Below, piece by piece: positions 8,951-17,410 of a stretch of DNA of 64,000 bases. Numbering within the stretch: position 1 is the first letter of the stretch; every line of letters starts with the position of its first letter. Both the position numbers and the translations under genes were made by a program. Under the pieces are notes generated by a model. That model did no database searches, was not told where the DNA came from, and saw only the letters and a program-made list of their open reading frames with translations. Source of the DNA: Roseiarcus sp963717215 (GTDB lineage: Bacteria; Pseudomonadota; Alphaproteobacteria; Rhizobiales; Beijerinckiaceae); assembly GCA_963717215.1 (NCBI GenBank), contig CAVQVS010000003.1, positions 1 through 64,000 of the forward strand. The letters are read 5' to 3'.

Positions 8951-9214
8951 ATGGGCCATAGAGCTTTTTTTGTCTTCGCCCTGGCCGGGGGGCTTTCCTG
9001 CCTGGCGCAGCAAGCGATTGCCCAGGCTTCTCACGAACCCGTCCATGGGGGCGGATGGCCGATTCAGAACGGGGTCAAGCACCAGCCGACCCGGGACGCA
9101 GTGGGAGGAGGGGAATTCTCGCGCGGCCAGGCGGAGGAGACCGATAAATTATACAATGAGCTGTTAGACAACTATCAGAGCAACCACCATTCGGGGACTG
9201 CGCGTATGCGCTGA
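8951..9214 (+). CDS. Small exported hypothetical protein
   Basis: An 87-residue protein with a clear signal peptide (hydrophobic residues 5-20, likely cleavage after AIAQA). The mature part of about 60 residues contains GGGWPIQNGVKHQPT and a charged helix EETDKLYNELLDNYQS. I do not recognise the family. Similar small secreted proteins occur in related bacteria, but no function is proposed. It is isolated, with reverse-strand genes on both sides. Confidence 0.6.
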   Translation: MGHRAFFVFALAGGLSCLAQQAIAQASHEPVHGGGWPIQNGVKHQPTRDAVGGGEFSRGQAEETDKLYNELLDNYQSNHHSGTARMR

Positions 9215-9278
9215 CATCGGATTTGCCCGATAGACGGATTGCAAGACCAGCGCGCCCTGTTCGACTCCAGCGCGTCCC

Positions 9279-10052
9279 TCAACTCCACGGCATGTTGACC
9301 CCAGAAATCTCCTGGCAGATGTCGATCAGCCTGTCCTGAACCGATTCCTCCCGCGCCTCGCGGTTCGGCTCGCGAGGCTTGAGGTGATAGAAATAGCCGC
9401 CGGTGGTCTTCGCTTCGGCATCGTCGCTGGTCGCGAGCCAGGCTTGCGTGAGATGCGCCTGAGAGATGTCGTCGGCGCGCCCGGCGCCGCCCATCTTGGT
9501 CGGGACCCAACCGGGCGTCACCGCATTCGACAACACGTTGGGCCAATAGCGCGCGACGGCGAAGGCGAGCATGACGTCGTGCAGCTTGCTCTCGGCGTAG
9601 GCCGTCGATCCGTCCCAGCGCCGCTTGCGCCAAAAGATATCGTCGAGATTCGCGTTCACGCGCTCGTGCATGCCTGAGCTCAGATAAACGAGGCGCTTCG
9701 GCCGTTCGATTAGCACGGTCAAAATAAAGGGAGCGAGCGTGTTGACGGCGAAGAGATGCGGCACGCCGTCGCCGGTCAGGCGCTGCTCCTCGCGATAGCC
9801 AACGGCGGCGTTGTGAATGACGGCGTCGAATGACCCGAGCGCGTTGACCTGGGCCGCGAGATCCTTTGTCGCGGCGATGCTTGCAAGATCGCCGACGACG
9901 ATGGCTTCGGCCTTTGGGGCAGCTTTCTTGGCGTCGTCGGCCCGCGTGTCGTTGCGCGCATGCAGGACGACCTTGTGCCCCTCATCGGCGAGAAGCTGGC
10001 CGGTCATGAGCCCGAGGCCATCGGACGAACCGGTAATGAAGACGCGCGCCAT
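9279..10052 (-). CDS. SDR-family NAD(P)-dependent oxidoreductase
   Basis: A short-chain dehydrogenase of 257 residues. The cofactor motif is TGSSDGLG at residues 6-13, the NNAG-equivalent is HNAAVG, and the active site is a Ser in LSSG plus Tyr and Lys in AYAESK. The start at 10052 is supported by CGGGAGA about 6 bases upstream; the frame extends a further 25 residues without family likeness. The C-terminal part (GGYFYHLKPREPN) resembles retinol/protochlorophyllide-type SDRs, but the substrate cannot be deduced. Cytosolic; divergent from the aminopeptidase gene. Confidence 0.87.
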   Translation of the reverse strand: MARVFITGSSDGLGLMTGQLLADEGHKVVLHARNDTRADDAKKAAPKAEAIVVGDLASIAATKDLAAQVNALGSFDAVIHNAAVGYREEQRLTGDGVPHLFAVNTLAPFILTVLIERPKRLVYLSSGMHERVNANLDDIFWRKRRWDGSTAYAESKLHDVMLAFAVARYWPNVLSNAVTPGWVPTKMGGAGRADDISQAHLTQAWLATSDDAEAKTTGGYFYHLKPREPNREAREESVQDRLIDICQEISGVNMPWS

Positions 10053-10209
10053 ACGTTCTCCCGAGGTTTGCTCGCGTGAACATATAGAACGGTTTGCGTC
10101 GGCTTGCGCGATGTGGGCGCTGATCAAATTTCGGACGCCTTCTCGCTGCCTCCGTGTGGGCCTATAATCCTCCGCAGATCGTCTAAGACGAGTTCATCGG
10201 AGCCCACGC

Positions 10210-11465
10210 ATGACCACCCACCAGCGCAATTTCCCCTCGATCGATCCGCAAAAACTCGAGCGGCTGGCGGAGACGGCGGTCAAGGTGGGGCTGCAGCTTC
10301 AACCGGGGCAGGACCTTTTCGTGACGGCGCCGGTCTCGGCGCTGCCGTTGGCGCGGCGCATCGTGGCCGAGGCCTACAAGGCCGGCGCGGGCCTGGTGAC
10401 GCCGATCCTCTCCGACGAGGAGATCACGCTTGCGCGCTACCGTTTCGCGCCGGACGCGAGCTTCGACCGCGCGCCGGGCTGGCTCTATGAGGGCGTCGGA
10501 AAAGCTTTCGCGGCCAATACGGCGCGGCTCGCCATCGTCGGCGACGATCCGATGCTGCTTGTCACAGGAAGACCCGGCCAAGGTCGCTCGCGCCAACAAG
10601 GCGAATTCAATCGCCTACCAGCCGGCGCTGGAGAAGATCGCCGGCTTCGACATCAACTGGAACATCGTCGCCTATCCGACGGCCTCATGGGCGCAGCCGT
10701 GTCTTTCCGGGCGACGAGGAGGAGGTCGCGGTCGGCAGGCTGGCGGAAGCGATCTTCTCGGCTTCCCGCGTCGACAATGCCGATCCGGTCCAGGCCTGGG
10801 CCGCGCACAATGCGGCGCTCGGCCGGCGGACGGAATGGCTGAACGCGAGACAATTTCACGCGCTCCATTATTCCGGTCCGGGCACGGATCTCACCATCGG
10901 CCTCGCCGACGGTCACGACTGGCAGGGCGGCGCGGCGACGGCGAAGAACGGAATCACCTGCAATCCGAACATTCCGACCGAAGAGGTGTTCACCACGCCG
11001 CACGCGCGCCGCGTCGAGGGCCATGTCGCCAGCACCAAGCCGCTCTCCTATCAGGGCACGCTGATCGACAACATCGCGGTCCGCTTTGAAGGCGGACGCA
11101 TTGTCGAAGCGAAGGCTGCGCGTGGCGAGGATGTCCTCAACAAAGTGCTCGACAGCGACGAGGGCGCGCGCCGCCTTGGCGAGGTTGCGCTCGTTCCGCA
11201 CTCATCGCCGATCTCGAAGAGCGGCCTTTTGTTCTTCAATACGCTGTTCGACGAGAACGCCGCCTGCCACATCGCGCTCGGGCAATGCTACGCGAAATGC
11301 TTCGTCGATGGCGCGAAGCTCACGCCCGACGAGATCGCGGAGCGGGGCGGCAACAAGAGCATGATCCATATCGACTGGATGATCGGATCGGACAAGATCG
11401 ACATCGACGGGCTCGATGCGAACGGCGCCCGCACGCCGGTGTTCCGCAAGGGCGAGTGGGCCTGA
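10210..11465 (+). pseudogene. M29-family aminopeptidase, frameshifted
   Basis: Three frames reconstruct a thermophilic-aminopeptidase (M29) protein of about 417 residues, a metal-dependent cytosolic exopeptidase. Part one starts MTTHQRNFPSIDPQKLE. Part two reads EDPAKVARANKANS. Part three carries the metal and active-site region, with NTLFDENAACHIALG and SMIHIDWMIGS supplying the expected Glu, His and Asp ligands. The junctions are near 10560 and 10700; at the first, dropping one T from the TT at 10559-10560 restores reading. The catalytic region is intact, so a sequence error is more likely than real decay. Confidence 0.82.
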
Positions 11466-11569
11466 CTGCCAATCGACGCGCCGCCGAACTGAGCGGGGCG
11501 TTCATCTCGGCGCTGTTCAAATTCGCCAATTCGCGCTACCACTCACGGCTTGCCGAGAGGAAACGTCCC

Positions 11570-12211
11570 ATGAAGCGACTTGCATTCGCCGCCGCCGCCG
11601 CGCTCGCGCTGGTTGGGCAGCCGGCGCTGGCCGATGAGTCCGCTACGAACTTCGTAAAGCTGTTCAACGATGTCTGCATAGGCAAGTTCGGTCATCTCAC
11701 GACGGTATGGGATTGGGCGGACAGCCAGAATTTGCTGCCGATCACCAATCCTCAGGCGCTCGCGGTGTTTGCGGGCAGGCCGAACAAGGACGGCAAGATG
11801 ACGTCATTCGCCGGCGGCGGCGTGCCGGGATCCGGCAAGGCCTGGGCGGTGCACGATCCCGCTGGGCGGTTCGTGCTGGCGACGCGGCTCGATCCGGAAT
11901 CCTGCGTCGCGTGGGCGCAAAAAGCAGACCCGGCCGAAGTCGATGCGGCCTATGCGAAGCTGGTGGCCGAGGCCGCCGGTCCCGGCATCGAAGTGAAGCT
12001 TGCCGATGACAAGACCGTCGACGTTCCCGATGGCACGGTGCATATTCGCGTCTACCACGTGTGGTCGGGATCGCCGCTGAACAGCTACGCATTGGTGGCG
12101 GCGACGGTCAGCCGTTCGGGCGGCCCGTTCCAGGCGATGCTGGAGACGCAGCGGCTTGTCGAACGCGACGACGTGATCAATCCGTTCGTGCCGCTGCAGC
12201 CGCCGGGTTAG
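11570..12211 (+). CDS. Exported hypothetical protein
   Basis: A 213-residue protein with a signal peptide (MKRLAFAAAAALALVGQPALA). The mature part has two cysteines (VCIGKFG and PESCVAWA) that may form a disulfide in the periplasm. The pattern CIGKFG, ITNPQALAVFAG and SCVAWAQKADPAEVDAAY resembles a family of uncharacterised exported proteins; I recall an NMCC_0638-type family but cannot confirm membership. The ATG at 11570 follows GAGAGGAAACG; the longer frame upstream overlaps the aminopeptidase and is not used. No function is proposed. Confidence 0.75.
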   Translation: MKRLAFAAAAALALVGQPALADESATNFVKLFNDVCIGKFGHLTTVWDWADSQNLLPITNPQALAVFAGRPNKDGKMTSFAGGGVPGSGKAWAVHDPAGRFVLATRLDPESCVAWAQKADPAEVDAAYAKLVAEAAGPGIEVKLADDKTVDVPDGTVHIRVYHVWSGSPLNSYALVAATVSRSGGPFQAMLETQRLVERDDVINPFVPLQPPG

Positions 12212-12380
12212 CGGTCGCTGCATTTTTTTTGCTTGGCCTCGGGAATGGCGTTGTCAAGGATGTGGGGTCATCCTATGATCGCGCTGCTCCGCCATGCCGC
12301 CTTGCTAATGCGCGAGGTTGAAGGGGGGCGCGGCGGTCACCCGTCAGTATAAAGAGAACGACGTCCCTAGGGAGGAAACG

Positions 12381-13664
12381 ATGCGACTTGGAAGGCTGAG
12401 ATTGCTGCCGACGCTTGTGGGCGTGGCAGGGCTGGCGGCGGCGGGAATGGCGTCAGCCGTTCCGGCGCGCGCCGACGATGCGCCGCTGATCAAGTACAAC
12501 GGCAACAGCGCTGACTACTGGAACCACCCGCCCGCGGACTGGTTCATGGGCGACGAGACGGCGCAACAGCATGGCACGCATCCCTATCCGGGCCAGCCGC
12601 TGCCGACGCCGCATGACGAACTCGTCGGCCTCGTCAAGGACAACATCAAGCTGCAGCCGGGCTTCCATATCGAAGTCCTGGCCGATCAGCTCGATTGCGC
12701 CCGCCAGATGGTGTTCGGCAACGACGGCACGCTCTACGCCGGCTGCTGGACCGACCACGTGTTCGCCCTGAAGAAGCAGGGCGACAAGTGGGTGTCGAAG
12801 GTCATCATCAAGGGGCTGCGGCAACCGACCGGCATCGGCTTCTACAACGGCAACCTCTACGTTACCGACATCGACAAGATCTATCGCTACAAGGATATCG
12901 CCAACAATCAGGACAACCCGAAGGGCGAGGTCGTCTACAGCGACTTCCCGCCGTACACCTCGCACGGCTGGAAATACATGGTTGCGGATCCGCAGGCGCC
13001 GGGCTGGTTCTACATTCCGGTTGGCCCGCCCTGCAACGTCTGCATGATCCCGTCGGGCACGGCGCAATATCGCCACGTCAACCCGGACGAGGGTCTGTCG
13101 GAAGTGGTTGCGCTCGGCCAGCGCAACAGCGTCGGCGGCGACGTCGATCCGCGCACCGGCCAGCTCTGGTGGTCCGAGAATGCGCGCGACTGGATGGGCG
13201 ACAACATCCCGTCCGACAAGCTCAACCACCTGACCAAGTATGGCGAGCACTTCGGCTATCCCTATTGTCACCAGGGTGACATTCCGGATCCGAAATACGC
13301 CATGGGCCACAAGTGCAGCGAGTTCACCCCGCCGGCGCTGAACATCGGGCCGCACATGGGGCCGCTCGGGATGAAGTTCTACACCGGGAACAGCTTCCCG
13401 GCTGAGTACAGGAACAACATCTTCCTCGCCGAGCACGGCGGCTGGAACCAGTTCATGCACACTGGGGCCCAGATCGTCCGCATCCAGGCCGACCCGGATG
13501 GCAAGAATGCGACCCAGCAGCCGTTCGCGTGGGGTTGGATCAAGGACAACAAGTACTGGGGCCGCCCGGCCGACGTGGTGATCAGCCCGATGGATGGCTC
13601 GATGCTGATCTCGGACGATCAGGCCGGCGCGATCTATCGCATCTGGTACGACGGCAAGTCGTAA
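12381..13664 (+). CDS. PQQ-dependent sugar (sorbosone-type) dehydrogenase, periplasmic
   Basis: A six-bladed beta-propeller dehydrogenase of the glucose/sorbosone dehydrogenase family that oxidises sugars in the periplasm using pyrroloquinoline quinone. A signal peptide spans about residues 1-33 (ends VPARADD). Family features include GFHIEVLADQLDCARQMVFG, the WWSENARDWMGDN segment, NNIFLAEHGGWNQ and the late PADVVISPMDGSMLISDDQ. The start at 12381 follows an ideal GGGAGGAAACG; an upstream in-frame ATG is rejected. The di-haem cytochrome c gene 95 bases downstream is the likely electron acceptor. No PQQ biosynthesis genes are in the window, and the exact substrate is unknown. Confidence 0.87.
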   Translation: MRLGRLRLLPTLVGVAGLAAAGMASAVPARADDAPLIKYNGNSADYWNHPPADWFMGDETAQQHGTHPYPGQPLPTPHDELVGLVKDNIKLQPGFHIEVLADQLDCARQMVFGNDGTLYAGCWTDHVFALKKQGDKWVSKVIIKGLRQPTGIGFYNGNLYVTDIDKIYRYKDIANNQDNPKGEVVYSDFPPYTSHGWKYMVADPQAPGWFYIPVGPPCNVCMIPSGTAQYRHVNPDEGLSEVVALGQRNSVGGDVDPRTGQLWWSENARDWMGDNIPSDKLNHLTKYGEHFGYPYCHQGDIPDPKYAMGHKCSEFTPPALNIGPHMGPLGMKFYTGNSFPAEYRNNIFLAEHGGWNQFMHTGAQIVRIQADPDGKNATQQPFAWGWIKDNKYWGRPADVVISPMDGSMLISDDQAGAIYRIWYDGKS

Positions 13665-13688
13665 GTAATCGTCCCGTCGGGATCAATC

Positions 13689-13729
13689 CTCGCCCTGGCG
13701 AATTCAATCGCCAGGGCGAGTTCGTTTTT
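13689..13729 (+). terminator. Rho-independent terminator after the PQQ dehydrogenase
   Basis: A perfect 13-bp stem (13689-13701 with 13708-13720, core CGCCCTGGCG/CGCCAGGGCG) with a 6-base loop is followed by TTCGTTTTT. It lies 25 bases after the dehydrogenase stop, so the cytochrome gene is either transcribed by read-through or from its own promoter. Confidence 0.85.
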
Positions 13730-13759
13730 GTGCACTGATATTGTGAGAATCTGACGACG

Positions 13760-14377
13760 ATGCGAATCCCGGCCTGGCTCATTTTGGCGTTCAGCCTAAC
13801 CGTTCCCGTCGCCACAATGGCGGCGGAAGGAAAGCCGGAGGTCGGCAAGGCCAGGGCCGAGGCCGCGGGGTGCTTCGCGTGTCATGGCGCCGACGGCATC
13901 GCGACCGCGGACGGGCTCGCGGCCGACAAGAACGTCCCGAACCTGGCCGGCGAGCCAGACCTTTACCTGCAGTTCCAACTCGTGTTCTTCCGCAAAGGCG
14001 TGCGCAAGAACGAGACCATGAACGCAATGGCGCAGCAGCTCAGCGACGACGATCTCCGCAACATCTCGGCGTATTATGCTTCGCTGCCGGCGCCCGACGG
14101 GCCGAAGACGCCGGACGCTGCGCCGCAGGACACCGAGCTTGGCGGCAAGATCGCGGCGGGCATCCACTGCACGAACTGCCACGGCGACCATTTCGAAGGG
14201 GTGGACAACATCGCGCGGCTCGCGGGCCAGCGCGAGGATTATGTTTACAATGCGCTGCGCGATTTCAAATCCGGCGCTCGAACGGCAAGCGGCGCTGCGG
14301 GCATGGCCGAGGTGGTGTATCCGCTCGGCGACGAGGAGATGAAAGCGCTGGCGCATTACGTGGCGGGGCTGCACTGA
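13760..14377 (+). CDS. Di-haem cytochrome c (cytochrome c4-like), periplasmic
   Basis: A 205-residue exported cytochrome with a signal peptide (about residues 1-21, ends TMAA) and two haem-binding motifs, CFACH at about residue 38 and CTNCH at about 137. Methionine axial ligands are plausible in NAMAQQL and AGMAEVV. The two-domain layout resembles cytochrome c4 or FixP-like electron carriers. Placed directly after the PQQ sugar dehydrogenase, it probably takes electrons from it and passes them to the respiratory chain; this link is inferred from neighbourhood. Confidence 0.9.
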   Translation: MRIPAWLILAFSLTVPVATMAAEGKPEVGKARAEAAGCFACHGADGIATADGLAADKNVPNLAGEPDLYLQFQLVFFRKGVRKNETMNAMAQQLSDDDLRNISAYYASLPAPDGPKTPDAAPQDTELGGKIAAGIHCTNCHGDHFEGVDNIARLAGQREDYVYNALRDFKSGARTASGAAGMAEVVYPLGDEEMKALAHYVAGLH

Positions 14378-14878
14378 CGCGCTGACGCCGCCGTCCGGCG
14401 CATTTGCTGCGCCGGAGCCGCATGAAACCGAAGCGCGCCTTGTTCGTATCCTATTGAGGTCCCAAGACCGTCATACTGCGGTCAGACCCGGCCTCTATAT
14501 CGTGAAACGAACGAAATCCTTCGGAGACATGTCCATGCTTGGCTCGCCGAACCTCCATCGAGGGAACGTGCCGCTGGCGGCGCGGCTCAGGATTCACGAC
14601 CTGCACGCCCAGCTTGCGACCCTCGATCGCTATGGCGTTGGCGGCGTGAGTTTGGCCATCACACGCGCGCTTCGCGCGCTTGTGCGGACTGTTGGCAGCG
14701 CGTTCTCCTGCGGAGCCGATCCTGGCCGCAAGGCCGAAGCCGCCTGACCACCCTGACTTCGCCCATTCGGGACTGAGACCGTCGGCCGTCATTTTGTCGG
14801 TCGCCTTCGCGCGGCCCATCCGGTAGCGTCTCGCGCCTGGAAGGTCGTGGCTTTCAGATTTGGCGAGGGAGGCGTTTC
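14378..14878. other. Gap between the cytochrome c and haloperoxidase-like genes
   Basis: A candidate short frame at 14529-14747 (plus strand, 72 residues, starts MSMLGSPNLHRGN) has a GGAGA sequence upstream but no recognisable domain. I see no strong promoter, repeat or RNA structure in the rest. Confidence 0.3.
14529..14747 (+). CDS. Possible small hypothetical protein
   Basis: A possible 72-residue protein with a ribosome-binding-like GGAGA about 6 bases before the ATG. It reads VPLAARLRIHDLHAQLATL and then a Ala/Arg-rich tail. There is no signal peptide, domain or family I recognise, and an overlapping reverse-strand frame exists. It could be spurious. Confidence 0.25.
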   Translation: MSMLGSPNLHRGNVPLAARLRIHDLHAQLATLDRYGVGGVSLAITRALRALVRTVGSAFSCGADPGRKAEAA

Positions 14879-15703
14879 ATGCCGACAGTGACCACGAGCG
14901 ACGGCGTCGAGATTTTCTACAAGGATTGGGGCCAAGGCCAACCGATTGTGTTCAGCCATGGCTGGCCGCTCTCTGCGGACGATTGGGACGCGCAGATGCT
15001 GTTTTTCATGGGTCAGGGTTATCGCGTCATCGCCCATGACCGGCGCGGGCATGGCCGGTCGACCCAGATCGGCCGCGGTCACGACATGGATCATTACGCC
15101 GACGATCTGGCTGCAGTGACGAGCCATCTTGACCTGAAAGACGCGATCCACGTCGGGCATTCGACTGGCGGCGGCGAAGTCGTGCGCTATCTGGCGCGGC
15201 GCGGCGAAAAGGGCGTGGTGAAGGCGGCCATCATCAGCGCCGTGCCGCCGCTGATGGTGAAGACCGAGGCGAACCCCAAAGGCCTGCCGAAGAGCGTTTT
15301 CGACGACCTGCAGGCGCAGCTCGCGGCCAACCGGTCCAAGTTTTATTACGACCTTCCGGCGGGCCCGTTCTATGGCTTCAACCGTCCCGGCGTGAAAACG
15401 ATCGAGCCGGTGGTTTGGAACTGGTGGCGCCAGGGCATGATGGGCGGCGCCAAGGCGCATTACGACGGCATCGTCGCCTTTTCGCAGACCGACTTCACCG
15501 AGGATCTGAAAAAGATCAATGTGCCGGTGCTCGTCATGCACAGCGAGGACGACCAGATCGTGCCTTATGTCGCCGCGGGTCCGCTATCGGCGAAGCTGCT
15601 CAAGCATGGAACGCTGAAGACATACAAGGATTACCCGCACGGCATGCCGACCACCCATGCCGACGTGATCAACGCGGATCTTCTTGCGTTCATCAAGAGC
15701 TGA
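14879..15703 (+). CDS. Alpha/beta hydrolase, non-haem haloperoxidase-like
   Basis: A 274-residue alpha/beta hydrolase with the nucleophile serine in VGHSTGGGEV (about residue 96), oxyanion motif SHGWPLSADDW (about 26), Asp in HSEDDQIVPY (about 226) and His in TTHADVIN (about 256). The whole architecture matches bacterial non-haem chloro/haloperoxidases, which act as esterases and perhydrolases; halogenation in vitro occurs through peracids. The GGGAGG upstream fixes the start. No signal peptide. Convergent with the DUF72 gene. The natural substrate is unknown. Confidence 0.9.
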   Translation: MPTVTTSDGVEIFYKDWGQGQPIVFSHGWPLSADDWDAQMLFFMGQGYRVIAHDRRGHGRSTQIGRGHDMDHYADDLAAVTSHLDLKDAIHVGHSTGGGEVVRYLARRGEKGVVKAAIISAVPPLMVKTEANPKGLPKSVFDDLQAQLAANRSKFYYDLPAGPFYGFNRPGVKTIEPVVWNWWRQGMMGGAKAHYDGIVAFSQTDFTEDLKKINVPVLVMHSEDDQIVPYVAAGPLSAKLLKHGTLKTYKDYPHGMPTTHADVINADLLAFIKS

Positions 15704-15712
15704 AGCTTGGGA

Positions 15713-16529
15713 TCAGCCGACCCGATCGATCAGCGCCATCGCCGCTGCGGGGTTCCGTTCTTTGTGGCCGCTGATGACATACAGAAAGACATCCCGGCCG
15801 GTGTGCGGATTTCTGCGCCGGCGCGACGGTCGCGAGATCCTTCGGCGAGCCGCCCGCGGCCCAGGTTTTCGCGCGGGCCGCCCATTGATCGAGCGCAGCG
15901 GCGGAATATCCGTGCTCCTCGCTCTCCGTCGTTCCCATGATCCGCGCGTAGACGAAAGGCGCGGTCACGTCGGCGATCTGCGGATAGTCCGCGTCGCCGG
16001 CCATGACCACCGCGACCCCATGCTCGCGCGCAAGCGCGATGAAGTCGGGATGCTTGAAACTCTCGTGGCGGACCTCGACCACGTGGCGGATGGCGAGGCC
16101 ATCGACCGATTTCGGCAGGAGCTTCAGGAATGCGGCGAAATCATCGGCGTCGAAGCGCTTGGTGGTCGCGAACTGCCAGTTGACCGGTCCGAGCTTCGCC
16201 TTCAGTTCCGTCACGCCGGTCTTGAAGAAGCGGTCGATCGACTCTCCCGCTTCTGCGAGGATGCGGCGGTTGGTGGCGAAGCGCGGTCCCTTGACCGAGA
16301 AGATGAAATCGTCGGGCGTCTCGTCACGCCACTTCATGAAGCTCGCCGGCTTCTGCGAGCCGTAATAGGTGCCGTTGATCTCGATTGAGGTCAGTTTCGA
16401 GCCCGCATATTGAAGCTCGCGCGCCTGCGTCAGACCTTTGGGGAAGAACGCGCCGCCGCGCCACGGCTCATAGGTCCAGCCGCCGACGCCGATCCGGATC
16501 TTGCCCGAAGGCGTCCCGTTTGCAGCCAC
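15713..16529 (-). pseudogene. DUF72 (YecE-like) protein, frameshifted near the C terminus
   Basis: An uncharacterised TIM-barrel-like family found widely in bacteria. Family motifs are IRIGVGGWTYEPWRGGAFFP at the N terminus and HVVEVRHESF in the middle. The main frame breaks near 15825; the following frame continues RDVFLYVISGHKERNP and ends at 15713, the expected family C terminus. Reconstructed length is about 271 residues. The GTG at 16529 is chosen because GGGGCGGGA lies just upstream; an in-frame ATG at 16553 lies inside the upstream ybaK-like gene. Same strand as that gene, so likely one transcript. Function unknown. Confidence 0.8.
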
Positions 16530-16539
16530 GTCCCGCCCC

Positions 16540-17016
16540 TTACTTGCGCGCAACCGCGACCGTGCGTCCGCCGGTCAGTGCGACGAGATCCGCAGGCGTC
16601 AGACGAAAGACCGCGTTGGGCGTGCCGGCCGCGGCCCAGATTTCGTCGAGTTGCAAAAGCGCCTCCTCGATGAGAACGATCGGCTTGGTCTTGTGGCCGA
16701 CCGGCGGCACGCCGCCGATCGCGAAGCCGGTGGCCTCGCGCACGAAATCGGCGTCAGCGCGAGCGATCGGCTCGCCAATCGCCGCCGCTGCTTTCTTCTC
16801 GTCGACGCGGTCGACGCCCGAGGCGATGATCAAAACGGCTTGCCCGCTTGTCGCGCCGCGGAAGATCAGCGACTTCGCGATCTGCGCGACATCGCAGCCA
16901 ATCGCCGCGGCGGCGTCGGCAGCGGTGCGCGTGCTGGCGTCGAATTCGAGAACCTCGAAGCGGTCGCCGAGAGTCGCCTGAACTTTGAGCGCGGAGGGGC
17001 TTTCGGCAGGCTTCAC
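16540..17016 (-). CDS. YbaK/EbsC-family aminoacyl-tRNA deacylase
   Basis: A single-domain trans-editing protein of 158 residues. Members hydrolyse mischarged tRNAs such as Cys-tRNA(Pro). Recognised from the conserved Lys in IAKSLIF, the SGVDRVDEKK segment and FAIGGVPPVGHK, which matches the family's GGVxPxGH loop. It starts with GTG at 17016. Cytosolic, intact. The DUF72 gene follows closely on the same strand, and the AbrB-type gene lies upstream. The exact editing specificity is not predictable. Confidence 0.87.
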   Translation of the reverse strand: MKPAESPSALKVQATLGDRFEVLEFDASTRTAADAAAAIGCDVAQIAKSLIFRGATSGQAVLIIASGVDRVDEKKAAAAIGEPIARADADFVREATGFAIGGVPPVGHKTKPIVLIEEALLQLDEIWAAAGTPNAVFRLTPADLVALTGGRTVAVARK

Positions 17017-17045
17017 CGCGGCGATCCGATCGGCTGCCGCGCGCG

Positions 17046-17245
17046 TTTACCAGCGGTCAGCCTCATCGCGGTGGAACTCTGGCCGCGGCCGGCGTTTCAA
17101 TCGGCCTTGGCGCCCGCGCGACAACGAACGCGCGCTCGCCGGAAACACGAATATCGACCTGATCGCCGTCCTTCAGCCCCAATTCCCTCACCACGGTGAT
17201 GGGGAGGCGGATGGCGAGGGCGTTGCCCCATTTGGCGACCTTCAT
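17046..17245 (-). pseudogene. Solitary AbrB/MazE-type antitoxin, frameshifted
   Basis: The first 45 residues are a clear SpoVT-AbrB DNA-binding domain of the MazE/VapB class (MKVAKWGNALAIRLP, then LKDGDQVDIRVSGERAF). After RPIETP the frame ends early, but the next frame reads RPRPEFHRDEADRW and stops at 17046, the usual toxin-binding tail of these antitoxins. No PIN-domain or MazF toxin gene follows; ybaK begins 30 bases later. It is either an orphan antitoxin or a remnant of a toxin-antitoxin pair that lost its toxin and perhaps some linker. Confidence 0.7.
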
Positions 17246-17330
17246 GAGGCTCTCCTGCAGCTACGTATTTCGATCAGCATTATCCGGCGCCGCGCAACGG
17301 GTCGAATCGTGATCGTTATCGCGAACGTAA

Positions 17331-17403
17331 GCGAAGCGATCCAGGGAACGCAGGGCGCGCTGTGATCCCCGGATTGCTTCGTCGCTCGCTCCTCGCAATG
17401 ACG
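17331..17403. repeat. REP-like palindromic repeat, copy 1
   Basis: Imperfect inverted arms GCGAAGCGATCCAGGG (17331-17346) and CCCCGGATTGCTTCG (from 17367), continuing to CTCGCAATGACG at 17403. The same right arm recurs at 20256-20288. Such elements are dispersed in intergenic regions of many Hyphomicrobiales. Confidence 0.7.
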
Positions 17404-17410
17404 GTCCCAT

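Noticed and set aside
12453..13460. 335-residue open frame on the minus strand
   Set aside because: It is the antisense shadow of the PQQ dehydrogenase, whose signal peptide, ribosome-binding site and family motifs are clear.
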